In this document: positions 1 to 6,076 of the stretch, piece by piece
Numbering within the stretch: the stretch's first letter is position 1
How the letters are laid out: every line of letters begins with the position of its first letter
NCBI GenBank assembly: GCA_030039995.1
Contig: JASHUL010000122.1
Span: 1 to 6,674, forward strand
Direction: 5' to 3'
Length of the DNA: 6,674 nt
Source of the DNA: Thermoplasmata archaeon
Lineage (GTDB): Archaea > Thermoplasmatota > Thermoplasmata > Lutacidiplasmatales > UBA184
Position numbers and translations under genes: made by a program
Notes under the pieces: generated by a model
What the model saw: only the letters and a program-made list of their open reading frames with translations
The model's database searches: none
What the model was told of the DNA's origin: nothing

Positions 1-909
1 GGCGAGCAACGACTCCGACACGAGGAGCGTGTCGACCGCGCCGGCGTCGGTCGCCTCCGCGACCTCGGCCGCCCCAACCGCCGCCCGACGCCCTCCGGCG
101 AGCCCGCGCACGAGCCGCTCGACGACCTCGGCCTCCTCGGCCGCGACGCTCCCGCGGAGCGCCTCGCTCGCTTTCCCGGAGCGCAAGAGCTCGTCGACGC
201 CGACCCGGCCGGACTCGCTCGTCGCATACAGCGTCACGCGACGGGAGAGCGCGGGGTCGTCCTCCAGGAGCCGGCGCTTGACGTCCTCCTTCAGGAAGCC
301 GGGGCCGACGACGAGCACCGCCGTCGCCCCCGCGCCCTCCCGGCGGAGGACGGCGACGATCTCGTCGAGGTAGGCCTTCCGGTCCTTCTCGCCCTGCCCC
401 CGCTCGAACTGCTTGCCCGCGATCGTCCGTCGCACGTCCGCGACCGGAAGGATCGCGCGGCCGCGAAGTCGCACGAACGAGGAGTCACCCCAGTCGACGG
501 CCCCGATCAGGACGGTCGGGTCGTCGACCCCCTTCAGGCCCTCGTCCAGGATCGTCCGGTCGGCGCCGGTCGGCTCCGGTTTGGCGACCGTCACCTCGTC
601 CCCCTCCCCGAGGTCGAGCGTGTGGTGGCGGCCGATGTCGAACGGGCCCTCGACGATCGGGCCGGTGACCCGCACGTGCTTCGTGAACCCGTGGAACTCG
701 ACCTGCTCGGCGCGGACGGCGAGGAACACCCGTCGCCGCGTTCGCTCGGCCCCCGCGACGTCGGGGGGTGCCTCGGGGTCTCGGCGCGTGGTCGACGCCC
801 CGACGATCTCCCCGGGGTGAACGAACCGGGCGATCCGCCACAGGTCGCTCGGGGTCTCGAGACGGAGTCGGAACCGACCGGTCGCGTCGTCGTGGTGGAG
901 CAAACGCAT
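1..909 (-). CDS. pelA: mRNA surveillance / ribosome rescue protein pelota (aPelota, Dom34), 3' end cut by window edge
   Basis: Pelota binds the empty A site of stalled ribosomes as an eRF1-like factor, delivered in archaea by aEF1A, and works with ABCE1 to split the subunits. The open frame runs from an ATG at 909 down to base 1 with no stop, giving 303 residues; the family is usually about 350, so roughly 45 C-terminal residues lie outside. The N-terminus (MRLLHHDD..., then ETPSDLWRIARFVHPGEIV around residues 18-36 and ASTTRR at 38-43) is the pelota-specific Sm-like domain. The central domain contains GAVDWGDS and AGKQFERGQGEKD, followed by VLVVGPGFLKEDV. The visible end (DAGAVDTLLVSESLLA) is the start of the eRF1_3-type C-terminal domain. 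It is divergent from the MFS exporter, with 139 nt between 909 and the ATG at 1094 less any upstream start of that gene. The family call is firm; no functional oddity is visible. Confidence 0.95.
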   Translation of the reverse strand, partial: MRLLHHDDATGRFRLRLETPSDLWRIARFVHPGEIVGASTTRRDPEAPPDVAGAERTRRRVFLAVRAEQVEFHGFTKHVRVTGPIVEGPFDIGRHHTLDLGEGDEVTVAKPEPTGADRTILDEGLKGVDDPTVLIGAVDWGDSSFVRLRGRAILPVADVRRTIAGKQFERGQGEKDRKAYLDEIVAVLRREGAGATAVLVVGPGFLKEDVKRRLLEDDPALSRRVTLYATSESGRVGVDELLRSGKASEALRGSVAAEEAEVVERLVRGLAGGRRAAVGAAEVAEATDAGAVDTLLVSESLLA

Positions 910-999
910 CGGCGGTCCGTCGAGCGGCCGGACCCGGGCGGCGTACAAGCGGATTTCGGTCGGGCGTCCCGGCGCGGGCGGGTTCCGCTCGCGCGGAAG

Positions 1000-1044
1000 G
1001 CTTATCGAGGAACACCAGGGTTCGGAGGTCCCGGGTGGGAGGAG
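1000..1044 (+). promoter_or_regulatory. Candidate TATA-like element and Shine-Dalgarno stretch upstream of the MFS exporter
   Basis: GCTTATCGA at 1000-1008 is the most AT-rich stretch between pelota and the exporter and could act as an archaeal TATA box, putting transcription start near 1029. GGGAGGAG at 1037-1044 is a strong Shine-Dalgarno match. It lies 4-6 nt before an in-frame CTG at 1049 but about 50 nt before the first in-frame ATG at 1094, so it bears on which start is used. The promoter assignment is weak; the Shine-Dalgarno match is clear by eye. Confidence 0.3.
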
Positions 1045-1093
1045 AGCACTGAGCCGCTATTCCGACCTGTTCGAACGGCCCTCGTTCGGAGCG

Positions 1094-2371
1094 ATGCTCG
1101 CGGCCGGCGCGCTCCAGACCGGCGCTCCCGCCTCCGTGCTCGTGGTCCTACTGTTCGCGGTGACGCTCGCGTACCCGTCCGACGTGCGCGTGACGTACGG
1201 GGCGTACGCGCTCACGCTCCTCGGGCTCTCGTCGGCGGTCCCGACGTTCGTCGCCGCGTTCTTCTCGGGCGCCCTCGCGGACCGACACGACCGGGCGCGC
1301 CTGATGCGCGTCGTGAACCTCCTCTCGCTGCTCGGCGTGACCGCCGCGGCCGCCGACCTGATCGTCGTGCCCGGTGGCCGCCTCACCTTCCCGATGACCG
1401 GCTTCTACCTGCCCGTCTGGGTCGCGCTGCTCTATCCGTGCTGGGCGACCGTCATCGTCGGGGCGACGCTCTTCCGACCCGCGTTCAACGCATCGATCCC
1501 TCGGCTCGTCACCGCGCCCGACCTCGGCCGCGCGAACGGGCTGATCTACGCCGTCTCGGCCGTGGTCGGCGCCGGAGCAACGCTCGCGGTCGGTCTCCTC
1601 TTGACGGTCGGCAACGAGCCGGACGCGCTCGCCCTCTCCTTCGCGATGTTCTTCGCGACCCAGCTCGCGCTCCTCCGCATCGACGTCGACCTCACGGTCC
1701 GCCGCGCCGCCGCGCGCCGTTCGGTGGGGGCCGAGGCCGTGGAGGGGTTCTCGTACCTGTGGCGTCGGCGGGAGCTCTTCGAGGTGACGGTGGCCGCGCT
1801 CGTCGTCAACTTCCTGTCGGCGGTCGCGTTGGTCGAGCTCGGGCTGTACGTCGGGAGCTGGCTCGGACTGTCCGAGGGCGTGTGGTACGGCGCGATGGTC
1901 GCCGCGTCGACGCTCGGCGTCGCGGCCGGTTTCGCGCTCGTCTCGCAGTTCACCTTCGAGCCGAGGGCGGGACGCGCGATCATGGGGCTCACGGTGGCCA
2001 TGGGGGTCGCCCTCGTCGCCCTCGGGGTCGTCCGGTCGGTCTGGCTCGCGCTCCCCGTGATCTTCGTCTACGGGATGATGCCGGGGATGATCATGACGAT
2101 CTTCCTCGCGACCGTCCAGGCGACGGTGCCGGACGCGATGCTCGGAAGGGTCTTCTCGGCGGACGAGGTCGGGAGCTACGCGCTCGTCCCGTTCGGACAG
2201 ACCGCCGGAGGAGTGCTGACAAGCGCCATGGGCGTGCAGGGCACCTACCTCATCGCGGGGACGTCGATCGCCGCGTTCGGACTCGTCATGGTCGTCGGCT
2301 TCGGTGCACTCCGGCGGCTCGGGTTCCACCCGCGCGCCGACGAGGCACCGCCGGGCGCGGTGGCGTCCTAG
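1094..2371 (+). CDS. MFS transporter, EntS/DHA3-like exporter
   Basis: An integral membrane secondary transporter of the major facilitator superfamily, probably a proton-coupled exporter of small hydrophobic compounds or siderophore-like molecules; the substrate cannot be read from sequence. The 425 residues are dominated by hydrophobic helices (about 12 judged by eye). Motif A between TM2 and TM3 is present as SGALADRHDRARLMR (58-72). The segment RPAFNASIPRLV followed by DLGRANGL, and later VPDAMLGRVFS with a Gly-rich helix after it, are the pattern of the MFS_3/EntS (DHA3) branch. Start is uncertain: from 1094 the protein begins inside TM1, while the in-frame codons from 1049 encode SRYSDLFERPSFGA, a plausible cytoplasmic N-terminus, preceded by a good Shine-Dalgarno sequence but only a CTG codon. 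The stop TAG at 2369-2371 overlaps the stop of the convergent GNAT gene. Confidence 0.88.
   Translation: MLAAGALQTGAPASVLVVLLFAVTLAYPSDVRVTYGAYALTLLGLSSAVPTFVAAFFSGALADRHDRARLMRVVNLLSLLGVTAAAADLIVVPGGRLTFPMTGFYLPVWVALLYPCWATVIVGATLFRPAFNASIPRLVTAPDLGRANGLIYAVSAVVGAGATLAVGLLLTVGNEPDALALSFAMFFATQLALLRIDVDLTVRRAAARRSVGAEAVEGFSYLWRRRELFEVTVAALVVNFLSAVALVELGLYVGSWLGLSEGVWYGAMVAASTLGVAAGFALVSQFTFEPRAGRAIMGLTVAMGVALVALGVVRSVWLALPVIFVYGMMPGMIMTIFLATVQATVPDAMLGRVFSADEVGSYALVPFGQTAGGVLTSAMGVQGTYLIAGTSIAAFGLVMVVGFGALRRLGFHPRADEAPPGAVAS
2346..2362. terminator. Hairpin beside the shared stop codons (left side)
   Basis: CACCGC (2346-2351) and GCGGTG (2357-2362) form a perfect 6-bp stem with a 5-nt loop. 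It lies inside the 3' coding end of the MFS gene, so for the minus-strand GNAT transcript it is just past the stop and could help end or stabilise that RNA. No T-run follows, so termination activity is inference. Confidence 0.25.
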
Positions 2372-3339
2372 GGATCCCGGCCCGTCACCGGGATCCGGCC
2401 GGTCGAGTACCATCCGTGCGACGGTCCGATCGTCCGGACGAAGCCGAGGCCCTCGTACAGGCGGATCGCTCGCGTGTTCCCTTCCGTGACGTTGAGCACG
2501 ATGACCGATTCGTGCCGGTCCCGGAGGGCTCGCACGGTCGCAGTGAGCACCGCGCGGCCGAGCCCCTTCCCCTGGGAGCGCGGGTCGACCATCACGTGGG
2601 CGATCAGCGGGCCGTACGGCGCCCGCGTCACGAGCGTCGCCGCCACGACGGCCCGCTCGTCCCGCACGACGAACGAGGCCCAGGGGAGGAACTCCCCCCA
2701 TCGGCCGTCCAGGATCTCCCGGATCGCCGCGACCGCCTCCTTCTCGGGGTCGGGGTCGAGCTGGAACAGGAACCGGTCGAGCTGGCCGTCGTAGGCGTTG
2801 CGGTAGACACGTCGGAGCTCGGTCTCGTCCTCCGAGGCGAACGGCGCGAGCCCCGAGACGGCGACCGCCGCGGGCGGCTCCGCCGTCGGCGGGAATCGCA
2901 TCTCCGAGCGGGCGAACATCGCGAAGCCGAGGTGCTCCATCAATCGGGACTCCTCGGCGGTCGATAGGCCGGCCAGTCGACCCGGGGCGAAGGCGACCGG
3001 TCCGGCCGCCGCCTCCACGTCGTGAAAGAACTGCTCGTAGGCCGCGGTGGACCCGAGCCCGTCTTCCAGATGAAGGACCTCCACCGTCAGGCCGAGAGGA
3101 GCCGGAGCGCTCCAGAGCGCGATCCCGACGGCCCGACCTTCCCGGAACCAGAGCGTGCCGCGGGCGACCCCCGCGACGATGTCACGCTCGAGCGACGAGA
3201 GGAACGGCACGCTCTCGTCATCGGGGTCGTTCCGCGAGCGGACGGCCGCCCGGACGAGCGCGACCGCGGCCGCCGGGTCGTCGGAGATCGGACGCAGCGA
3301 GTTCACTAACGACGTACGAGTCGAGGCGGGGTTCATCAT
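2368..3339 (-). CDS. GNAT-family N-acetyltransferase, tandem-domain
   Basis: A cytoplasmic acetyl-CoA-dependent acyltransferase with unknown acceptor. With the start at the ATG at 3339 the protein has 323 residues, about twice a single GNAT domain. The C-terminal half (about 165-315) is a canonical GNAT: motif A reads HVMVDPRSQGKGLGRAVL (248-265) with the Q/R-x-x-G-x-G pyrophosphate-binding loop, and motif B reads NVTEGNTRAIRLYEGLGF (283-300). The N-terminal half (about 15-150) has GNAT-like features (GTLWFREGRAVGIALWSAP, then HLGFAMFARSEMRF) but no clear motif A loop, so it may be a degenerate domain, as in other tandem GNATs. An upstream ATG at 3447 is open but would overlap the divergent CADD-like gene and read a low-complexity Pro-rich stretch, so it was rejected; a second ATG at 3336 is equally possible. 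The stop TAG (2370-2368) shares CTAG with the convergent MFS stop. Confidence 0.88.
   Translation of the reverse strand: MMNPASTRTSLVNSLRPISDDPAAAVALVRAAVRSRNDPDDESVPFLSSLERDIVAGVARGTLWFREGRAVGIALWSAPAPLGLTVEVLHLEDGLGSTAAYEQFFHDVEAAAGPVAFAPGRLAGLSTAEESRLMEHLGFAMFARSEMRFPPTAEPPAAVAVSGLAPFASEDETELRRVYRNAYDGQLDRFLFQLDPDPEKEAVAAIREILDGRWGEFLPWASFVVRDERAVVAATLVTRAPYGPLIAHVMVDPRSQGKGLGRAVLTATVRALRDRHESVIVLNVTEGNTRAIRLYEGLGFVRTIGPSHGWYSTGRIPVTGRDP
2372..2396. terminator. Hairpin beside the shared stop codons (right side)
   Basis: GGATCCCGG (2372-2380) and CCGGGATCC (2388-2396) form a perfect 9-bp stem with a 7-nt loop, CCCGTCA. It begins one base after the MFS stop and at the same time encodes the last residues of the convergent GNAT protein. 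It could act as a terminator or 3'-end stabiliser for the MFS transcript. There is no T-tract, the usual archaeal termination signal, so the role is inferred. Confidence 0.35.
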
Positions 3340-3361
3340 CCTGCCGATGGCCGGCGGCGGG

Positions 3362-3399
3362 GTCGGAAACGGTTTAGACCCCCCGTCCCTCGGAGGGAC
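3362..3399 (+). promoter_or_regulatory. Divergent promoter region with a TATA-like box and a perfect inverted repeat abutting the CADD-like start
   Basis: Only 60 bp separate the GNAT start (3339) and the CADD-like start (3400). GGTTTAGA at 3371-3378 is a TATA-like box whose centre is about 25 nt before the ATG at 3400, the spacing expected for a leaderless archaeal transcript. AAACGGTTT (3368-3376) is a short inverted repeat that could serve both directions. GTCCCTC (3385-3391) and GAGGGAC (3393-3399) form a perfect 7-1-7 inverted repeat ending at the base before the ATG. Its right arm also looks like a Shine-Dalgarno sequence, but that would not be transcribed if the mRNA is leaderless. The repeat may be an operator over the transcription start; this is inference. 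Confidence 0.4.
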
Positions 3400-4059
3400 A
3401 TGGCCCGCTACGTTCGGCCGATCGACGAACTGCTCCGCGAACGACACCTGCTACGGCACCCGTTCTACGTCGCCTGGAGCCGCGGCGAGGTGCCGATCGA
3501 CACGCTCCGGTCGTACGCCGGCCAGTACTACCATTTCGAGTCGAACTTCCCGCGGTACGTCGCGGCGGCCTACTCGAAGCTCTTGGACCCCGCCGACCGG
3601 CGTGTGCTCCTCGAGAACCTCGAGGACGAAGAAGGCCGGGACCCGACCCACCCCGAGCTCTGGCTCGACTTCGCGGAAGGGCTGGGCGTCGCCCGCCGGA
3701 CCGCTCGGTCGGCTCGGGCGACCCCGTCGACGCGGAGGCTGTTGGCGGCGTACGAACGCCTCACCTCCCGCGGTGCGGCGAGCGCGCTCGCCGCGCTCTA
3801 TTCGTACGAGTCGATCTTCCCCGAGATCGCGGCCGAGAAGTCGCGCGGGATCCGGGCGATGTACGGGATCTCCGACCCGCGCACCCACGAGTTCTTCCGG
3901 GTCCACACCGGAGCGGACGTCGAGCACTCCCGCGCGGAGCGCGAGATCCTCGAGCGCGTCCTACGCGAGCGCCCGGAAGAGTGCCCCGTGGCGCTCGGCT
4001 CCGCCCGGGCGGCGATCGAGGCCTGGTGGGGTTTCCTCGACGGCTTTCCCTGCGCCTAG
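3400..4059 (+). CDS. CADD-like heme-oxygenase-fold di-metal oxygenase, probable self-sacrificing p-aminobenzoate synthase
   Basis: The 219-residue protein is an all-helical protein of the TenA/PqqC/heme-oxygenase-like di-metal superfamily, closest to CADD of Chlamydia trachomatis. CADD makes pABA by cleaving one of its own tyrosines in an O2-dependent Fe:Mn reaction. Against CADD as I recall it, the six ligands (E81, H88, E142, H174, D178, H181) match E77, H84, E137, H169, D173, H176, the last three in HTGADVEH. The sacrificed Y27 matches Y23 in HPFYVAW, the lysine K152 matches K147 in AAEKSRG, and Y43 and Y141 match Y39 and Y136; Y170 becomes F165. QYYHFESNFPRY (42-53) and LYSYESIFPE (133-142) are family signatures. 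Length fits (CADD is about 230). TenA (thiamine salvage) is less likely because the ligand set and YYHF..FPRY are CADD-type. No other folate or pterin gene is in the window. The fold is firm; pABA synthesis is inferred from residue matching. Confidence 0.85.
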   Translation: MARYVRPIDELLRERHLLRHPFYVAWSRGEVPIDTLRSYAGQYYHFESNFPRYVAAAYSKLLDPADRRVLLENLEDEEGRDPTHPELWLDFAEGLGVARRTARSARATPSTRRLLAAYERLTSRGAASALAALYSYESIFPEIAAEKSRGIRAMYGISDPRTHEFFRVHTGADVEHSRAEREILERVLRERPEECPVALGSARAAIEAWWGFLDGFPCA

Positions 4060-4116
4060 CGGGCCTCCCGATAGTGGCGGGACCTGCCCCGCGGCGCGGA
4101 ACCCTGCGCCTAACGG
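4048..4116 (+). repeat. Imperfect 15-nt direct repeat around the CADD-like stop codon
   Basis: CCCTGCGCCTAGCGG at 4048-4062 recurs as CCCTGCGCCTAACGG at 4102-4116, 14 of 15 identical and exactly 54 nt apart. Both copies are in the frame of the CADD-like gene and both would read Pro-Cys-Ala-stop (TAG in the first, TAA in the second). A remnant of a short 3'-end duplication is possible, though chance in GC-rich DNA cannot be excluded. Confidence 0.35.
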
Positions 4117-4150
4117 AAGCGGAATGACCCCCGCCCGGCTCGGCCCGAGC

Positions 4151-4441
4151 ATGCCGCTCTTCGTCGTCGAGCACCGCCATCCCGCCGATCGCTGCCCCGC
4201 GGGGAACCCGCAGATGGCCCCGTACCTGCTGAAGATCCTATCCAACGAGAACGCGAAGCAGGCGGGACTGAACTTGGTCGGCGATGCGGTCGCCCGGGGC
4301 CAGCACCACCTCTATGTCCTGATCGAGGGCCCGGACGAGGGTGCGGTACGCCAGTACCTCGGGGCGTTCGGCCAGGCGGGCTCGCTCGACGTCATCCCGG
4401 CGTCTTCGTGCGAGGACGTCGTCGCCCGCGGCGCCTGCTGA
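4151..4441 (+). CDS. Small conserved-looking protein of unknown function with Cys/His residues
   Basis: A 96-residue soluble protein starting MPLFVVEHRHPADRCPAG. The alternation of strand-like (PLFVVEHRH, HHLYVLIEG, SLDVIPASS) and helix-like segments (APYLLKILSNENAKQAGL, GAVRQYLGAFGQAG) suggests a small ferredoxin-like alpha/beta fold of the dimeric alpha-beta-barrel type. Potential ligand or redox residues are H8, H10, C15, H52, H53, C87 and C96; the EHRHPADRCPA start and the PASSCEDVV...C end look like conserved patterns, but I do not recognise a named function. An in-frame ATG at 4124 has a weak GGAAG upstream and would add nine residues; 4151 was chosen because the beta-strand begins there. 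It follows the CADD-like gene by 91 nt on the same strand without a clear promoter, so co-transcription is plausible. The stop is TGA, the only non-TAG stop among the complete genes. Confidence 0.75.
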   Translation: MPLFVVEHRHPADRCPAGNPQMAPYLLKILSNENAKQAGLNLVGDAVARGQHHLYVLIEGPDEGAVRQYLGAFGQAGSLDVIPASSCEDVVARGAC

Positions 4442-4455
4442 CGCGATCCTTCGGC

Positions 4456-4480
4456 GCGGGCCCCCTCCCCCGGGGCCCGC
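4456..4480. terminator. GC-rich hairpin downstream of the small gene
   Basis: GCGGGCCCC (4456-4464) pairs perfectly with GGGGCCCGC (4472-4480) over 9 bp with a 7-nt loop. It lies 15 nt after the TGA of the small gene and is followed by TCATT, only a token T-stretch. It is a good candidate for the 3' end of the CADD-like/small-gene transcript. Confidence 0.45.
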
Positions 4481-4486
4481 TCATTC

Positions 4487-4502
4487 CCCGCGGAACCGCG
4501 GG
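4487..4502. repeat. Second GC-rich inverted repeat in the same intergenic region
   Basis: CCCGCGG (4487-4493) and CCGCGGG (4496-4502) form a near-continuous palindrome with AA at the centre. As RNA it would fold as a 6-bp stem with a 4-nt loop. It follows the first hairpin by 6 nt and precedes the ATPase promoter, so it could be part of a tandem terminator or a protein-binding site. Confidence 0.35.
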
Positions 4503-4519
4503 CGGGGGGAGGCGTAAGA

Positions 4520-4528
4520 CGATTAAGC
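4520..4528 (+). promoter_or_regulatory. TATA-like box of the GvpD/KaiC-like gene, probable leaderless start
   Basis: CGATTAAGC is the AT-rich spot in a very GC-rich intergenic region, and its centre is about 28 nt before the ATG at 4553. The bases just before the ATG (ATATCCTCCCGGC) are pyrimidine-rich with no Shine-Dalgarno match, so a leaderless transcript starting at or near the ATG is the simplest reading. Confidence 0.45.
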
Positions 4529-4552
4529 ACCCTCTCACCATATCCTCCCGGC

Positions 4553-6076
4553 ATGGGAGCCTCCCTGCCGATACCCCGGGAGCTCGCCGATTTCCTGGCC
4601 CTGCCGCCGCCCCAGTCGCTGCTGCTGCGAGGGCCCCCGGGCGCAGGTAAGACCAGTCTTGCGCTCGCGCTGTTGCAATCGTTCCCCGGGTCGCGGTACT
4701 TCGTGACGAACCGCGTACCGACCGACGATGTGTTACGCGCCTTCCCCTGGCTCGGGGAGAACCGACACCATGGGATCCAGGTAATCGACAATACGACGCC
4801 GGATTCCGGGTTCGCGACCGCGGCGCGGGCACTCCTTCGGGAGGGGCCGGGCGTGGTCAGCGACGCCCCCTCGGCGACCCGGGACCTGCGAGAGTTCCTC
4901 TGGCTCCCCGAGCCGTTGCAGGAGGCATGGAGTCGCATCAACCCCGAGCGGCCGTCCCTGGTCGTCCTGGATTCCTGGGACGCGCTGGTCGAGTCGTACC
5001 TGGCCGACCGGGGGCCGTCGGAGGAGGGAGGCGCGCCGTCTCGGGCAGATGTCGAGCGGTCGCTCCTGCGTCGAATGGGCTCCGCGCGAACGCACCTACT
5101 GTTCGTTCTTGAACGCGAGGAGCAGACCCAGCTCGATTACCTCGTGAACGGGGTGGCCGTGGCGAGCCGCGAGGTCGTGGACGGCCGGCTCGAGCGGTGG
5201 CTCACGCTGTACAAGTTGCGCGGGGTGCGCATCGAGAACGCGCTCTACCCGTACTCGCTCGAGTCGGCGCGCTTCGAGTGCATCGTCCCGCCGAAGCCGT
5301 ACGGGGAGGTGATGGGCGGCCGGTACACCCCGGCCCCCGACCGGCTTCCGGGCTTCCTGTGGCCGGGCTCCCGCGCGTTCGCGGATGCGTTCGGTCGATT
5401 GCCGCTCGGGCGAACGTCTTTGCTGGAGGTAGCGGACGACGTTCCGAACCAGGTGCCGCGTGTCCTGCTCGCCCCGATGCTCGCCGAGACGGTCGAGCTT
5501 GGGGGGCGGGTGATCGTCGTGCCCGGTTCGAACAGCTTGCCGGACGACACCTGGGAGGCGATGCACGGCGCGGTCGAGCGGCACCGGTTCCTCGCGCAGG
5601 TCCGATTCCTCCTTCCGCCGGCCGGACCGAACGAGGAGCGGTCGGCGTTCGAGCCGATGATCGTGCGCGTGGGGGGCCCGGCCGAGGCGACACCGGCCCC
5701 TCCGTCCGACGACATCGGGCTCGACCAGTTCCTGCGTTCGGGGTCGACGCCCGACGCGCCGGGCCTGTTCGTCGTTTCGCTCCAAGGGCTCGTCTCGATC
5801 GCCACCTCGCTCGGCGTCGCGATGAGCCCGGACATGATGGTCCGGCTTCCCGCGCAGATCCAGCAGGCGGTGCGCGGGGCTCCGATCCATGCGATCGCCG
5901 TCGGGCCCCCCAGCTCCCCCCTGCTCGAACCGATGCGTTCGTCCGCGGCGCTTCGCCTCCACCTGCGCCAGGTCCAGGGCCGTCTGTTCATCCATGGCTC
6001 CGACCCGTGGACCCCCAAGTTCGTCCTCACCGAAGGCACCGACTCGGCGCCGTACGGCCTGCTCCGCGTCGTTTAG
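4553..6076 (+). CDS. GvpD/RAD55-like (KaiC-type) RecA-superfamily ATPase with a degenerate second domain
   Basis: A 507-residue cytoplasmic P-loop ATPase, probably a regulator rather than a recombinase. Domain 1 (about 8-250) has Walker A GPPGAGKT (27-34), Walker B LVVLD at 136-140 followed by SWD, and the KaiC-type end LTLYKLRG (217-224). It begins FLALPPPQSLLLRGPPG, the arrangement I associate with archaeal KaiC/GvpD ATPases. Domain 2 (about 265-507) starts with a KaiC-like GFLWPGSRAFADAFGRLPLG and continues RTSLLEVADDVPNQ, where a P-loop is expected but no GxxxxGKT exists; an RVIVVPGSN strand and a possible Walker-B-like GLFVVSLQGL (404-413) follow. It therefore looks like a tandem RecA protein with one active and one inactive site. 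GvpD represses gas-vesicle genes in haloarchaea, but no gas-vesicle gene is here, so that function should not be assumed. The response regulator 107 nt downstream suggests a role in signalling. Confidence 0.8.
   Translation: MGASLPIPRELADFLALPPPQSLLLRGPPGAGKTSLALALLQSFPGSRYFVTNRVPTDDVLRAFPWLGENRHHGIQVIDNTTPDSGFATAARALLREGPGVVSDAPSATRDLREFLWLPEPLQEAWSRINPERPSLVVLDSWDALVESYLADRGPSEEGGAPSRADVERSLLRRMGSARTHLLFVLEREEQTQLDYLVNGVAVASREVVDGRLERWLTLYKLRGVRIENALYPYSLESARFECIVPPKPYGEVMGGRYTPAPDRLPGFLWPGSRAFADAFGRLPLGRTSLLEVADDVPNQVPRVLLAPMLAETVELGGRVIVVPGSNSLPDDTWEAMHGAVERHRFLAQVRFLLPPAGPNEERSAFEPMIVRVGGPAEATPAPPSDDIGLDQFLRSGSTPDAPGLFVVSLQGLVSIATSLGVAMSPDMMVRLPAQIQQAVRGAPIHAIAVGPPSSPLLEPMRSSAALRLHLRQVQGRLFIHGSDPWTPKFVLTEGTDSAPYGLLRVV

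Noticed and set aside
1148..2701. A 517-codon minus-strand open frame antisense to the MFS gene
   Set aside because: The composition is extremely rich in Arg, Asp, Glu and His with no recognisable fold; it mirrors the codon bias of the MFS gene.
622..2967. A 781-codon plus-strand open frame spanning pelota, MFS and part of GNAT
   Set aside because: Its translation is Arg/Gly/Asp/Pro-rich with no domain, and it overlaps three well-supported genes in other frames or on the other strand; it is a high-GC shadow.
3340..3447. GNAT start at the ATG at 3447, adding 36 residues
   Set aside because: It would run 48 nt into the divergent CADD-like gene and across its promoter, and the added stretch is Pro-rich without domain character.
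4057..4074. Read-through of the CADD-like TAG as pyrrolysine
   Set aside because: Another in-frame TAG follows five codons later, the protein is already full length for the family, and TAG is the common stop in this window.
3155..4150. Upstream extension of the small protein's frame to give a protein of over 400 residues
   Set aside because: The extension is Ser/Arg/Thr/Pro-rich low complexity and overlaps the CADD-like gene in another frame.
4553..6076. Assignment of the ATPase as a gas-vesicle regulator
   Set aside because: The similarity is to the GvpD/KaiC ATPase class in general, and no gas-vesicle structural gene lies in the window.
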